Below are positions 50,149 to 58,779 of a stretch of DNA of 64,000 bases, in pieces. The notes beneath the pieces are model-generated. The model was not told where the DNA came from. It ran no database searches and was given only the letters and a program-made list of their open reading frames with translations. This DNA is from Roseivirga sp. (GTDB lineage: Bacteria; Bacteroidota; Bacteroidia; Cytophagales; Cyclobacteriaceae): the NCBI GenBank assembly GCA_021404565.1, contig JAAWWF010000027.1:1-64000 (forward strand), in the 5' to 3' direction. The translations under genes and the position numbers were made by a program. The stretch's first letter is position 1. The number at the start of each line of letters is the position of its first letter.

Positions 50149-51611
50149 TGGTCTACTTACTCAAATTCCTTCTATGTTCTGGCCTGCTTTATTCATTCTA
50201 TCACCTGATATTGCGCAATGACAAGCTCTTCCGGTTCAACCGTGTTTTCTTATTGAGCATTCTGCTTCTTTCTGCCATTATACCTCTCGTCACAGTCAAA
50301 ACCTCCATTGTTGAAATGCCTGCAGCGCAAACCATGGAAACGCTTAATGCTCAAAGCGGAGGACAGCCCGGAACCAGCCTCTTTCTGGCATCACCAACGA
50401 CAGATTTTGGTATCGAACAACTTCTGGTTATGGTCTATATCGTCATAACGGCTTTCTTTCTAATAAAATTCGGACTGAACCTGTGGTCACTAAACAGATT
50501 CAAAAAGGGTGGTGAAATCATAGATCACAAAGGGCTGAAGCTTGTACTCAGGTCGGACATTCAACATTCATTCAGCTTCCTCAATCACATGTATACCAAT
50601 AGGAGAAGTTTCGAGGAAGGAAAAATCCCCAGAGAGATTTTAGTGCATGAAGAAGCACACATTCAACAAAGGCATAGCTATGACATACTCTTCATAGAGT
50701 TTCTGGCCTGCTTGTGCTGGTTTAACCCCATTGTCTACCTGACCAAAAAAGCCATTCGCCTGAATCATGAGTTTCTGGCGGATGAAGTAACTATATCTAA
50801 AACAGGAGCCCTGGTTCGATATCAAAATATCCTTATTCATTTCGCCAGTCAGCAACTAAGGCACAATCCTATACTGGCGAGTCATTTAACATTCGGAGAA
50901 ACTAAAAAACGCATAACAATCATGGTAAAAACAAAAAATAAAACTGCAACTACAGTAAAGCAGATAACTGCACTGCTGGTCATTCTTACTCTCTCCATCT
51001 CACTTGGAAAAACAAGGCTCATCGCCCAGGAACCTGCCAAACGGGTAATAACAACCGCTGTTCCCTTTCTGGTGATAAAGGAAGACCCGTCACAAAAGCA
51101 ACCTGCTAAAGTTCAGGATACAAAGAAGCGGCCGGAGCCCCCTATGTTGATTAGCTCGATACCCCGGTCAACATCCAAAATCAGATATACAGATAGCAAT
51201 GGGCAGCGCATAACAACTACTTTCGGGCAACTTTCTGACCCTGTGAGAAAAGACTTTATCGATCTGAAGCTTGACGGTGAAGTCTGGCTTGCTCCTACCC
51301 AAAAGGATCACTTTACCCAGGCTATGCTCGATGACTTTAAAGATGCGGAGAAATATGGGGTGTGGATAGACGGCAGCAGGGTAGATAACGCTGTGCTTGA
51401 CCACCACAAACCGGAAGATTTTCATCACTTTTTCAAATCAAAGCTGGGCAAAGGAGCTAAGAACTTTGGGAAGTACACTTATCATCTCAACCTGGTGACT
51501 CAGAAAACCCACGATAAGTTACCATCCAAAATGACCGGCATGTGGATTAAGTACAACGACCAGGCAGCAAGAGCCCGCAGATATCTTGATCCTGTAGAAG
51601 AGAAAAACTGA
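50145..51611 (+). CDS. M56 (BlaR1-like) membrane metallopeptidase (second copy)
   Basis: This 488-residue partner protease has membrane helices at about 1-20, 32-50 and 90-112, with the zinc motif HEEAH (H168/H172) and the downstream HEFLADEVTI. A further helix lies near 270-285. After that is a periplasmic tail (about 290-488) without the TonB-like domain of the first copy and without a recognisable penicillin-binding domain. The tail is basic and proline-containing at first, then mixed. What it senses is unknown. Confidence 0.88.
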   Translation: MMVYLLKFLLCSGLLYSFYHLILRNDKLFRFNRVFLLSILLLSAIIPLVTVKTSIVEMPAAQTMETLNAQSGGQPGTSLFLASPTTDFGIEQLLVMVYIVITAFFLIKFGLNLWSLNRFKKGGEIIDHKGLKLVLRSDIQHSFSFLNHMYTNRRSFEEGKIPREILVHEEAHIQQRHSYDILFIEFLACLCWFNPIVYLTKKAIRLNHEFLADEVTISKTGALVRYQNILIHFASQQLRHNPILASHLTFGETKKRITIMVKTKNKTATTVKQITALLVILTLSISLGKTRLIAQEPAKRVITTAVPFLVIKEDPSQKQPAKVQDTKKRPEPPMLISSIPRSTSKIRYTDSNGQRITTTFGQLSDPVRKDFIDLKLDGEVWLAPTQKDHFTQAMLDDFKDAEKYGVWIDGSRVDNAVLDHHKPEDFHHFFKSKLGKGAKNFGKYTYHLNLVTQKTHDKLPSKMTGMWIKYNDQAARARRYLDPVEEKN

Positions 51612-51642
51612 AATGATATAACATTCACCGCTTCATCCATCA

Positions 51643-51675
51643 TACAAAAGGCCTTCGCAGAGAAGGCCTTTTGTA
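51643..51675 (+). terminator. strong terminator hairpin after the second M56 gene
   Basis: Fourteen bases (51643-51656) pair perfectly with 51662-51675 around a five-base loop. The core is AAAAGGCCTTC/GAAGGCCTTTT. It lies 31 bases after the M56 stop. The T-rich 3' arm (CCTTTTGTATT) supports termination. It also covers the TTG once considered as the start of the next gene. Confidence 0.8.
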
Positions 51676-51706
51676 TTCCAATAGATTTTTAGCAGCTTCG
51701 GGCTCG

Positions 51707-52660
51707 GTGAAGCAAATCTTCGGTTATATCAAAACCTTCTACAAGGAGGAGTTCAAGTGGACCTACGGCTTGTTTACGCTAATCTTTGCCCTACTCCTGC
51801 TCTATCTCAACTACTTTCACCCGGATACCAAACGCTTACACAATACCCTGCGCTGGAAGGACACCGCTGTGCTTTACTACTTCTGCCTGTATGCGGGCGT
51901 TTTTGCTATTGCTGCTTTGGCTCAAAGCGTCTTCTATAAAAAAGCACAATGGACTTTCCTTAAAGACTATCGGTTTTGGCTTATAGCTGGCTTTGGTATC
52001 CTTGCCTGGTCCTCACGGAATAGCCTGATCTACTACTATACCTACTACATCGGTAATGAGTTGCCGCAAACAAGCGCCCGAGACCAGACCATTTTTCGAG
52101 ATCTTTTCGCACTCCTCAAATTCTCTCTGGGTTTTATTCCTCTCTTTCTTTTCTGGTGGATCAAAGACCGCAAAACACAGCCACTCTATGGCATGTACAA
52201 GGGTAAGCTGGATCTGCGGCCCTACCTGATCATGCTCGCCATTATGGTACCTATCATTGCCATTGCCAGCCAGGATGCAGGCTTTCTCAGAAAGTACCCA
52301 CGTTCACAGGTAATGCGGGCTGTTGAACTCTTCAACCCAGACCATGCCGGCTATATCCTGAGCTACGAAACCCTTTACATCCTTGATTTCTATGTCATAG
52401 AGCTCTTTTTCCGGGGTTTTATGATTCTGGCTTTCATCAAAATAGCCGGCCCCAAAGTCATTTTACCCACCGCAGTTTTTTACTGTGTTCTCCACTTCGG
52501 CAAGCCCTTTGGCGAGGCCCTCAGCTCCCTCTTCGGTGGCACCCTTCTTGGCATTATCACCTACTACTCCCGCTCTATCTGGGGTGGCATTATTGTGCAT
52601 ATGGGTATTGCGCTGGTGATGGAGGTTTGTGCTTATTTGACGTTGGCTTATCTGAGCTAA
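51707..52660 (+). CDS. CPBP-family intramembrane protease-like protein
   Basis: This multi-pass membrane protein has about eight hydrophobic segments. The C-terminal half resembles CPBP (Abi/CAAX) proteases: IELFFRG in place of the usual EExxxR, FYCVLHFGKP (FxxxH) and IWGGIIVHMGIA (the third motif). The first motif has a single glutamate, so catalysis is uncertain. A TTG at 51671 falls within the preceding hairpin. I prefer GTG 51707, giving a family-like opening (MKQIFGYIKTFYKEEFKW) and 317 residues. Confidence 0.75.
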   Translation: MKQIFGYIKTFYKEEFKWTYGLFTLIFALLLLYLNYFHPDTKRLHNTLRWKDTAVLYYFCLYAGVFAIAALAQSVFYKKAQWTFLKDYRFWLIAGFGILAWSSRNSLIYYYTYYIGNELPQTSARDQTIFRDLFALLKFSLGFIPLFLFWWIKDRKTQPLYGMYKGKLDLRPYLIMLAIMVPIIAIASQDAGFLRKYPRSQVMRAVELFNPDHAGYILSYETLYILDFYVIELFFRGFMILAFIKIAGPKVILPTAVFYCVLHFGKPFGEALSSLFGGTLLGIITYYSRSIWGGIIVHMGIALVMEVCAYLTLAYLS

Positions 52661-52755
52661 AAGGCCAAGAATACTCTTTTGGCATAAAAATCATCAGTTC
52701 TAAGGAACTCTCCCTCCTCGATTCACATGCTGGATAAGCTCTGATAAACGCGGAA

Positions 52756-52786
52756 TTTTGACATATAAAAAAGACATATGTCAAAA
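52756..52786 (+). promoter_or_regulatory. perfect inverted repeat spanning the TIR gene start codon
   Basis: TTTTGACATAT (52756-52766) and ATATGTCAAAA (52776-52786) are perfect reverse complements separated by nine bases. The ATG (52778) lies inside the right arm. As RNA the hairpin would hide the start codon; as DNA it could be a repressor operator. No separate ribosome-binding site is visible outside it. Confidence 0.75.
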
Positions 52787-53671
52787 CCTTACAAGTACGA
52801 TATAGCTATCTCATTTGCTGAAGAGGATGATTCACTGGCAGAAAAACTCTATGAGGCGCTGACGTCCTATAGCCACAAATTCAGAACCTACTACTACAAA
52901 AAAAAGCAAGGGCGACAAATAGGGAAAAGACTTCCCAGGGTTCTGAGAAAGGTCTATATGGAGGAATCCAGATATGTCGTAGTACTTGCTTCAAAGGATT
53001 ATCATAAAAAGGAATGGACCCGAAGAGAATGGGATGTCATTGAAGAAGAAAGGGAAAATAGACAAAGTCTCTATAGGATACTCATTTCAATAGACGGAAC
53101 CATACTTGATGGGATGTCTAAAAATGAACTCCATATCAAATCAGATATGGATGCATATGAAATCGCAAGTTTAATTCATGAGACCATCGATCATAATGAG
53201 AAGGAGCAATCCAATTCCAACCAGCGCGACAGCACAAAAGTTGAAAGGAAGGGAGTCGTTCAAGTAATCCTCTCCTTTCTTACTTCACTCACAAAGGCGG
53301 TAATCATTAAGGTACTTGTTTCACTAATTACAACCGTTGTTATAATCGCCATTGCCACCAACCCAAATTGGCAATACCCTGGCTCTTCCACTCCATTTAG
53401 TACCGATTCGACTTTGATCACTAAACCTCATTCTCCTGAAGGCACAAAGACCACAAGCCTCATGCTCACACGTTCGGAGCATCAGGCAGACATGTTCATA
53501 TATGTTGGGGTAAAAAAAGTAGCGGTCTTCGATAAATATACGGTTACGATTCCTGATCTCAAACTTGGTGATGAGGTGAGTATTGGCACAAACACCAACA
53601 AGGAAATTGTACTCATCATTAACCAAAACCATTTAGAAAATGAAAGTTTCTCATACACCTTACCAGACTAA
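52778..53671 (+). CDS. membrane-anchored TIR-domain protein
   Basis: This is a 297-residue protein. The N-terminal TIR domain (about 6-130) opens with YDIAISFAEEDDSLAEKLYEAL and contains YYYKKKQGRQIGKRLP, the SRYVVVLASKDY strand and KKEWTRREWDV. E84 in that last motif is the likely catalytic glutamate of TIR NAD hydrolases. A hydrophobic segment (about 160-193) follows a charged linker, then a beta-rich C-terminal domain of about 70 residues lies on the other side of the membrane. TIR domains in bacteria often cleave NAD as defence effectors or make signals. It overlaps the next gene by 32 bases. An inverted repeat covers its start codon. Confidence 0.85.
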   Translation: MSKPYKYDIAISFAEEDDSLAEKLYEALTSYSHKFRTYYYKKKQGRQIGKRLPRVLRKVYMEESRYVVVLASKDYHKKEWTRREWDVIEEERENRQSLYRILISIDGTILDGMSKNELHIKSDMDAYEIASLIHETIDHNEKEQSNSNQRDSTKVERKGVVQVILSFLTSLTKAVIIKVLVSLITTVVIIAIATNPNWQYPGSSTPFSTDSTLITKPHSPEGTKTTSLMLTRSEHQADMFIYVGVKKVAVFDKYTVTIPDLKLGDEVSIGTNTNKEIVLIINQNHLENESFSYTLPD

Positions 53672-55091
53672 ATGCATCTTGTTCATTTGTCTGGCCCTTT
53701 TTGGCTCAGCAAGGCATACAATGGCCCAAACCGACTTTAAATGGTGTGAGGGTATTTACCTGGGCGATATACGGGTACCCACCGATGATTACCTGATTAA
53801 GATCAGAAATGAACTCAGATCAAATCTGAGCAACATACTCAGCGATATTGGTTCCTGTAAAGTCATTGAGAGAAATGCAGGACTACAGGACCTTCTTAAA
53901 AGAGAGAATAACTACCTGGATGAGTCAACAATAAGTAAAATAGTTAATTACTCTGACCGATTCCGTAGTAGTATAGAATGGGTCATATTGGGTGAAATCA
54001 ACGAAATAAGTCGCAACCAATATTCTCTTTCACTGAAAGTGATCAACGTTGCCACTTTTGAGTCCAGAATTCACGTTAAGCACATATTCAAACTAACCCC
54101 TGAATTTGAATTCGAACAATTCAATGCCGATGTCAGAATCAAGTTTCTACAGCAGAGTAATCAACTACTGAAGATAACAGGCCGGGTAAATGCCAATTTG
54201 ATCAAAACATCCTATTTCCAGATTACCCCTCCTCCCCTCCATGGCTCTTTGCAGCTCAACAGGGAGACTAATCGTTTTGAATTTCTTGTTCCAAAATACT
54301 CATTCAGGAATAACCCTTTGAAAATAAGTATCTCTGGAAATGGGTTGAAAGGTCAATTAGATCCCGATTCGCAAATTGAAGCTAACATTCCCCTAAACTT
54401 TTATGATGTAGGCTTTATTAACCTTACTAGTACCAAGGGCAGGTTATACCGTTTCAAATGGCAATCTCTGCCAGAGAAATGTAATGACTTTCGACTGGAA
54501 GTTTCAATGAAAGACAAAAACCAGTCTGGAATGACTGAACAAATACAGTCTAACAGTCAGGGGGACTTTGTCTTTGAAGTTCCCAAAGGCCTGTCAATGG
54601 GTACTGAGTTAAGGGCTTCGCTCGTCAGCGACAATTATAAGTTCTACACTGAGAATATTGTCCTCAATTTTGACGAGGACACATACATGGTCAGAGCCGG
54701 AACCCGAAAAAAGACATTGGCAAGAAAATTTATTCCGGGACTCCACCAGTGGCATCATTCACCTAGGCTGCTAAGTCCCATCATTATGGTAGCGCAGGTT
54801 GGGACCCTCTGGGCCCATATTGGGGCAAAGAACAGAGCTAATCAACAAAGAAGAGAAGCCAGCATATCTACCAGCTTTCTTACCAGGCAACAACTCCTGA
54901 ACTCTGCATCTACGAATGACAACATCGCGACAAGTGCCCTAATTGCAACAATTGCCACTTATGCTTTTAACTGGTTTCATGCCTCGTTTCTAAGGCCATG
55001 CAAAACCGATTTCGGGCAACAAAAATATAGCTTGACTTCTGCTTTTTCAGAGGGACGCGCTTCGATTGGACTGGTAATTCCAATCGGCTAG
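53640..55091 (+). CDS. exported CsgG-like protein
   Basis: This 483-residue protein has a signal peptide (cleavage after TMAQ, about 30). The region of about 31-165 resembles the CsgG/LpoB type of fold seen in many Bacteroidota envelope proteins: CKVIERNAGLQDLLKRENN, then VILGEINEISRNQYSLSLKVINVATFES. The middle (about 190-360) is beta-rich. Near the C-terminus there is a hydrophobic segment (PIIMVAQVGTLWAHIGA) and a second one (ATSALIATIATYAFNWF). It overlaps the TIR gene by 32 bases, which ties their expression together. Function unknown. Confidence 0.7.
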   Translation: MKVSHTPYQTKCILFICLALFGSARHTMAQTDFKWCEGIYLGDIRVPTDDYLIKIRNELRSNLSNILSDIGSCKVIERNAGLQDLLKRENNYLDESTISKIVNYSDRFRSSIEWVILGEINEISRNQYSLSLKVINVATFESRIHVKHIFKLTPEFEFEQFNADVRIKFLQQSNQLLKITGRVNANLIKTSYFQITPPPLHGSLQLNRETNRFEFLVPKYSFRNNPLKISISGNGLKGQLDPDSQIEANIPLNFYDVGFINLTSTKGRLYRFKWQSLPEKCNDFRLEVSMKDKNQSGMTEQIQSNSQGDFVFEVPKGLSMGTELRASLVSDNYKFYTENIVLNFDEDTYMVRAGTRKKTLARKFIPGLHQWHHSPRLLSPIIMVAQVGTLWAHIGAKNRANQQRREASISTSFLTRQQLLNSASTNDNIATSALIATIATYAFNWFHASFLRPCKTDFGQQKYSLTSAFSEGRASIGLVIPIG

Positions 55092-55133
55092 TTCCCGATT
55101 AACTCATCCCAGAAACTATTAAAATTTAAGATT

Positions 55134-58100
55134 ATGAAAATTAGAGCAAAAGCACTTCTTTATATCTCTCTCCTTATTCTACTGACAGTCTTTACAGATT
55201 GTGGGCCGGAGGACCCTGTGATCGAACGAGGTAGTTTCTCCGGAACTGTATTTTCAAAAAATGTGAGACTCTCCAGAGCAATAGTGAAGCTAAAACAATC
55301 AGGAGCTTCAAATACAGTTTCACAGGAAACCGGGAGTGGAGGGACTTTTAAATTCAGCGATTTGGCTTTCGGAGTTTACAATCTGGAAGTGGAGTTTGAA
55401 GGGCATCTGCCATTTAGCAAAACATCTGAAATAACTATTGATGAAAATACCAGAGATATTGAGGGTTATGTCATTAATCTGATTCCTTTTGGGGCCATCT
55501 CCGGTAAAGTAACCAATCAACTCAGTTCAGCGCCCGTTGCTTCGGCTCTCGTAGAATTATCAGGGAACAGAACAGAGTCTATCCAAACAAATGATTCAGG
55601 TGATTTCCAGTTTGATAACATCACTGCGGGTAATTACAGCATCAAGGTTACCGCCAATGGGTTTGAAGAACATCAGAAGGCGCTGGAAATTGGAGATGGT
55701 GAAAACTTGCCACTTGCAGTTGTTCTAAAGCCACTTCCCTCCATTTCAGGAACAGTACTTAATCGCGAAGATGACAACCCTATTTTCGAAGTTAAAGTCT
55801 CCATTGAAGGTACGGGTACAGCCGATGTTCTGACTGACAGTCAGGGGAAATTCAATTTTCCAAATCTATCTCCAGGTGACTATACTATAAAGTTGGACAA
55901 ACAGGGGTTTGAGTCAGTTCAAGATGTGATCAATTTACCTGAAGGATCATCGATAGTAAGAGTTTATAAGCTTTTACCTGAAGAGGTCACTTCCTCTGTG
56001 TCTGGCAAAGTTACCAACAAGGAAACCGGACAAGGTATTCCCCAGGTCAAACTCTCGCTATCTGGTACTTCTGCACAAGATGTATTTACAAATGAGAACG
56101 GTAACTATGCTTTTACCGACCTCATGGCAGGCCCCTACTCCATCAATACGAATAAAAATGGTTTTATACAGCATCAGGAAGATTTCGCGCTCGGCACTGG
56201 AGAGGACAAAAATTTGATTATCTCGCTGACTCCATCAATGGCCGAGCTTTCTGTAAGCCCAACCACTCTTGACTTTGTGGATACTAAAACAATCTTACCC
56301 ATTGAAATTTCCAATACGGGGGATGGCCTTTTGTCCTGGGAGATCATTGAAAACATACCCTGGCTTACAATTTCAGACGAATCAGGGTCCATAACCGGAT
56401 CAGAAAGGCAGACGGTTACTGTTTCAGTCAATCGGGCATCCCTCAATCAGGGTAATTACGAAAACGTTTTTACCATCTCTTCCAATGGAGGAAATGTAGT
56501 GGTAGAAGCAAAGGTCGAAGTAAAAACTCTACTTTGTGTGGATCCCACCGATCTAAACTTTGGTACTAGTACAGAAGCAAAAAGTGTCTTTGTAGAAAAC
56601 TGTGGCAATGGGACGATAGACTACAGCGTGGTACCCGATAGTGACTGGATAAAAGTATCAACCTCTTCTGGAACCGTAACTAACGAAAAAGACCCCATAT
56701 CCATTGGTGTGGACCATACAAACCTCAATCCAGGTAACTATACAGGACAAGTCATATTCAACTCCAATTCAGGCTCTACAGAAGTGGTCATCACCATGAC
56801 CGTACCTAACTTAAGCGAGCCTCAGTTGACCCTCTCCGATGACATACTTGACTTTGGAACCAGCATTGCTGAAAAAGTAATAACGGTTACCAATACAGGT
56901 AAACAAACCTTAAGCTGGAACCTTGCGAAGGAGCAAAACTGGATGATTATTAATAAGGAGAACGGTGAACTGAACGAGGGCGAATCAGAAGACATTAAGG
57001 TTCAGGTATTCAGAAGTGGCCTGTCACCCAATGAATATGTAGGAAATCTCGAGTTTACCTCCAACGGAGGGCAAAGAAACATTCCTGTGAAAATGACAGT
57101 GGCGGCTACCCCTATCCTACAGCAATCAACCCAGTTTCTTGATTTTGGCTATGAAACAAAACAGTTGACCTTTGACATTGACAACATCGGCAACGCCACA
57201 CTTCAATGGCAAATAGAGACTGACGTAAACTGGATTACGGTTATACCCAAAACAGGTACAGACGCGGCAACTGTAACTGTTTTTGTAAACAGGGACAATG
57301 TAAACGATGGTAGTTATAACGGTAATATTACCATCAACAGCAATGGCGGTATAGGTGTGATTTCTGCGGCTATGATCAAAGCTCCACCACCACCGAATAT
57401 GGTCCTGGAAAATGTAGCATTTAAATCAGACGCTAACGAATCCGGGACGCCCAACCCCGGTGAAAGTGTCACCTATACTGTCACTTTAAGAAATGACAAT
57501 GGAGCCAGTGAGGGAAGGGACATTAAGGTTGAATTCTCCAGTCCAGGTCCTTATGTCAATAGCTTCAGTCCTTCAGAGCTGAGTTTTGGTAATGTACCCA
57601 TCAACGAAACGGTAGAAAGAGATATAACAATCAATTTCTCCACCCTTGCCGAGGTGGGTCAAACGGTCGATATCAATATGACCATCAAAGATATTAACGG
57701 TCAAAGCTGGTCTGAAAGCTTTTCGGTAGAGATGAAATCTTTCTTTGTAGTATCTCAGGGACTTCTGGCTTATTACCGTTTTGATGAGGGAGATTTCAGA
57801 GATGAAACCGGACAATACAAGGGTTTTGGAATTGGACCACAGCATACTTCGGATACACCTGACGGCTCAGGTTTGTCAATAGAGTTTAAAGCTGAGGAGA
57901 AAGACTTCTTTTATACAGCAAAGAACATCATCTCTGGTATAAAACAAGCTACTTATAACTTTTGGATTAAAACTGAAGGTAATGATATGTATCTGTTCAA
58001 TTCATCTTTACATTATATAGACGATCGCAACCGGATTTATATCACTACAGATGGTCGCATTCAAGCCAATTCCTGGGACTATTACAGGTCCACTAATTTT

Positions 58101-58379
58101 AACACAGATACATCAGAGATACTTCTAAATGGTAGCTGGCACATGCTCACAGTGTCAATAATTAACGGACAACACCGACTCTATATTGATGGAGAACTTC
58201 GAGAAAATATTAGTCTTCAATACGAACTCTACAACACAGCGAATAACGAAGGCTTTGTATTTGGGAAACGTCCACTGGAAGATGACCTCTTTTTCAACGG
58301 AAAAATGGACAACATTCGAATCTACGACCGGGTGCTCTCTGAAGAAGAGGTAGCACTACTCTATGAGAAAAAGCAGTAA
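55134..58379 (+). CDS. large repeat lipoprotein: CarboxypepD_reg, BACON-like and LamG-like domains
   Basis: This 1,081-residue exported protein is probably a lipoprotein (Cys at FTDC, an atypical lipobox with Asp before the Cys). Four carboxypeptidase-regulatory-like repeats start near 33, 119, 201 and 286. Four BACON-like repeats start near 371, 466, 564 and 661 (each opens with LxxxxxxLDFG-like strands and carries a NWxxI or WLTIS motif). A CARDB-like domain lies near 755-870 and a LamG-like concanavalin domain near 875-1081 (LLAYYRFDEGD). Such stacks project from the cell surface to bind glycans or proteins. It starts 42 bases after the CsgG-like gene. Confidence 0.83.
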   Translation: MKIRAKALLYISLLILLTVFTDCGPEDPVIERGSFSGTVFSKNVRLSRAIVKLKQSGASNTVSQETGSGGTFKFSDLAFGVYNLEVEFEGHLPFSKTSEITIDENTRDIEGYVINLIPFGAISGKVTNQLSSAPVASALVELSGNRTESIQTNDSGDFQFDNITAGNYSIKVTANGFEEHQKALEIGDGENLPLAVVLKPLPSISGTVLNREDDNPIFEVKVSIEGTGTADVLTDSQGKFNFPNLSPGDYTIKLDKQGFESVQDVINLPEGSSIVRVYKLLPEEVTSSVSGKVTNKETGQGIPQVKLSLSGTSAQDVFTNENGNYAFTDLMAGPYSINTNKNGFIQHQEDFALGTGEDKNLIISLTPSMAELSVSPTTLDFVDTKTILPIEISNTGDGLLSWEIIENIPWLTISDESGSITGSERQTVTVSVNRASLNQGNYENVFTISSNGGNVVVEAKVEVKTLLCVDPTDLNFGTSTEAKSVFVENCGNGTIDYSVVPDSDWIKVSTSSGTVTNEKDPISIGVDHTNLNPGNYTGQVIFNSNSGSTEVVITMTVPNLSEPQLTLSDDILDFGTSIAEKVITVTNTGKQTLSWNLAKEQNWMIINKENGELNEGESEDIKVQVFRSGLSPNEYVGNLEFTSNGGQRNIPVKMTVAATPILQQSTQFLDFGYETKQLTFDIDNIGNATLQWQIETDVNWITVIPKTGTDAATVTVFVNRDNVNDGSYNGNITINSNGGIGVISAAMIKAPPPPNMVLENVAFKSDANESGTPNPGESVTYTVTLRNDNGASEGRDIKVEFSSPGPYVNSFSPSELSFGNVPINETVERDITINFSTLAEVGQTVDINMTIKDINGQSWSESFSVEMKSFFVVSQGLLAYYRFDEGDFRDETGQYKGFGIGPQHTSDTPDGSGLSIEFKAEEKDFFYTAKNIISGIKQATYNFWIKTEGNDMYLFNSSLHYIDDRNRIYITTDGRIQANSWDYYRSTNFNTDTSEILLNGSWHMLTVSIINGQHRLYIDGELRENISLQYELYNTANNEGFVFGKRPLEDDLFFNGKMDNIRIYDRVLSEEEVALLYEKKQ

Positions 58380-58404
58380 AACACTCAATATCCAAAATGC
58401 TCTG

Positions 58405-58439
58405 GAAAGGGACCTGTTATTAAATAAAAAGTCCCTTTC
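58405..58439 (+). terminator. hairpin after the repeat lipoprotein, possible terminator
   Basis: GAAAGGGAC (58405-58413) pairs perfectly with GTCCCTTTC (58431-58439) around a 17-base A/T-rich loop. It sits 25 bases beyond the stop. The following T-run is weak (TCATTAG), so it may instead stabilise the 3' end. Confidence 0.5.
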
Positions 58440-58534
58440 TCATTAGTTCCAAGGATAAAAACCAACACATCTCCCGATTGATAACCGGCCTGTATTACCC
58501 CAACTTGTATACAGTTTTTAACCAAAATAAGTTT

Positions 58535-58711
58535 ATGATGACACGAGTAACAATTACAATTGACACCGACCAAACGGGGCCGGTAAATGTCCGGCAACAA
58601 CCACAACGCAGAGATGGTGATACCGGAAGTGGTAGTAATAACGGAGAAGGTGATGATGGTCGGATAAAGCCCCCAGGAGGAGTACCTGACAACACTCTAC
58701 CTACAAACTAA
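58535..58711 (+). CDS. 58-residue charged small protein
   Basis: A short frame starts at a double ATG (58535/58538) after a non-coding gap. It opens with a beta-like MTRVTITIDTD, then becomes polar and glycine/aspartate-rich (RRDGDTGSGSNNGEGDD) and ends PPGGVPDNTLPTN, apparently disordered. There is no signal peptide. The base pattern (third-position variety, no other frame open) suggests it is real. It lies among the TIR and caspase genes. A further in-frame ATG at 58478 is less likely. No family is recognised. Confidence 0.55.
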   Translation: MMTRVTITIDTDQTGPVNVRQQPQRRDGDTGSGSNNGEGDDGRIKPPGGVPDNTLPTN

Positions 58712-58735
58712 GTAATGACATCGATACATTACTTA
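58709..58735. promoter_or_regulatory. inverted repeat before the TPR histidine kinase
   Basis: TAAGTAATG (58709-58717) and CATTACTTA (58727-58735) are perfect reverse complements with a nine-base spacer, starting at the stop codon of the small protein. A second, overlapping dyad, TTACA (58733-58737) with TGTAA (58745-58749), follows. The position, 45-70 bases before the kinase start, suits a site for the LuxR-type regulator encoded in this operon. Confidence 0.5.
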
Positions 58736-58779
58736 CATAAATTGTGTAATTTTTTATTTAAATAAAAACGCACACAGTT

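Noticed and set aside
51671-51706. TTG at 51671 as the start of the CPBP protein
   Set aside because: It lies in the 3' arm of a strong terminator hairpin; GTG 51707 gives a normal N-terminus.
52778-53671. TIR protein as part of a CBASS, Thoeris or STAND/NLR system
   Set aside because: No cyclase, SIR2-type ThsA, SMODS sensor or NTPase domain is encoded nearby. The TIR gene is followed by exported envelope proteins instead.
58385-58606. 73-residue minus-strand frame after the repeat lipoprotein
   Set aside because: It overlaps the likely small plus-strand gene and a hairpin, and its composition is irregular.
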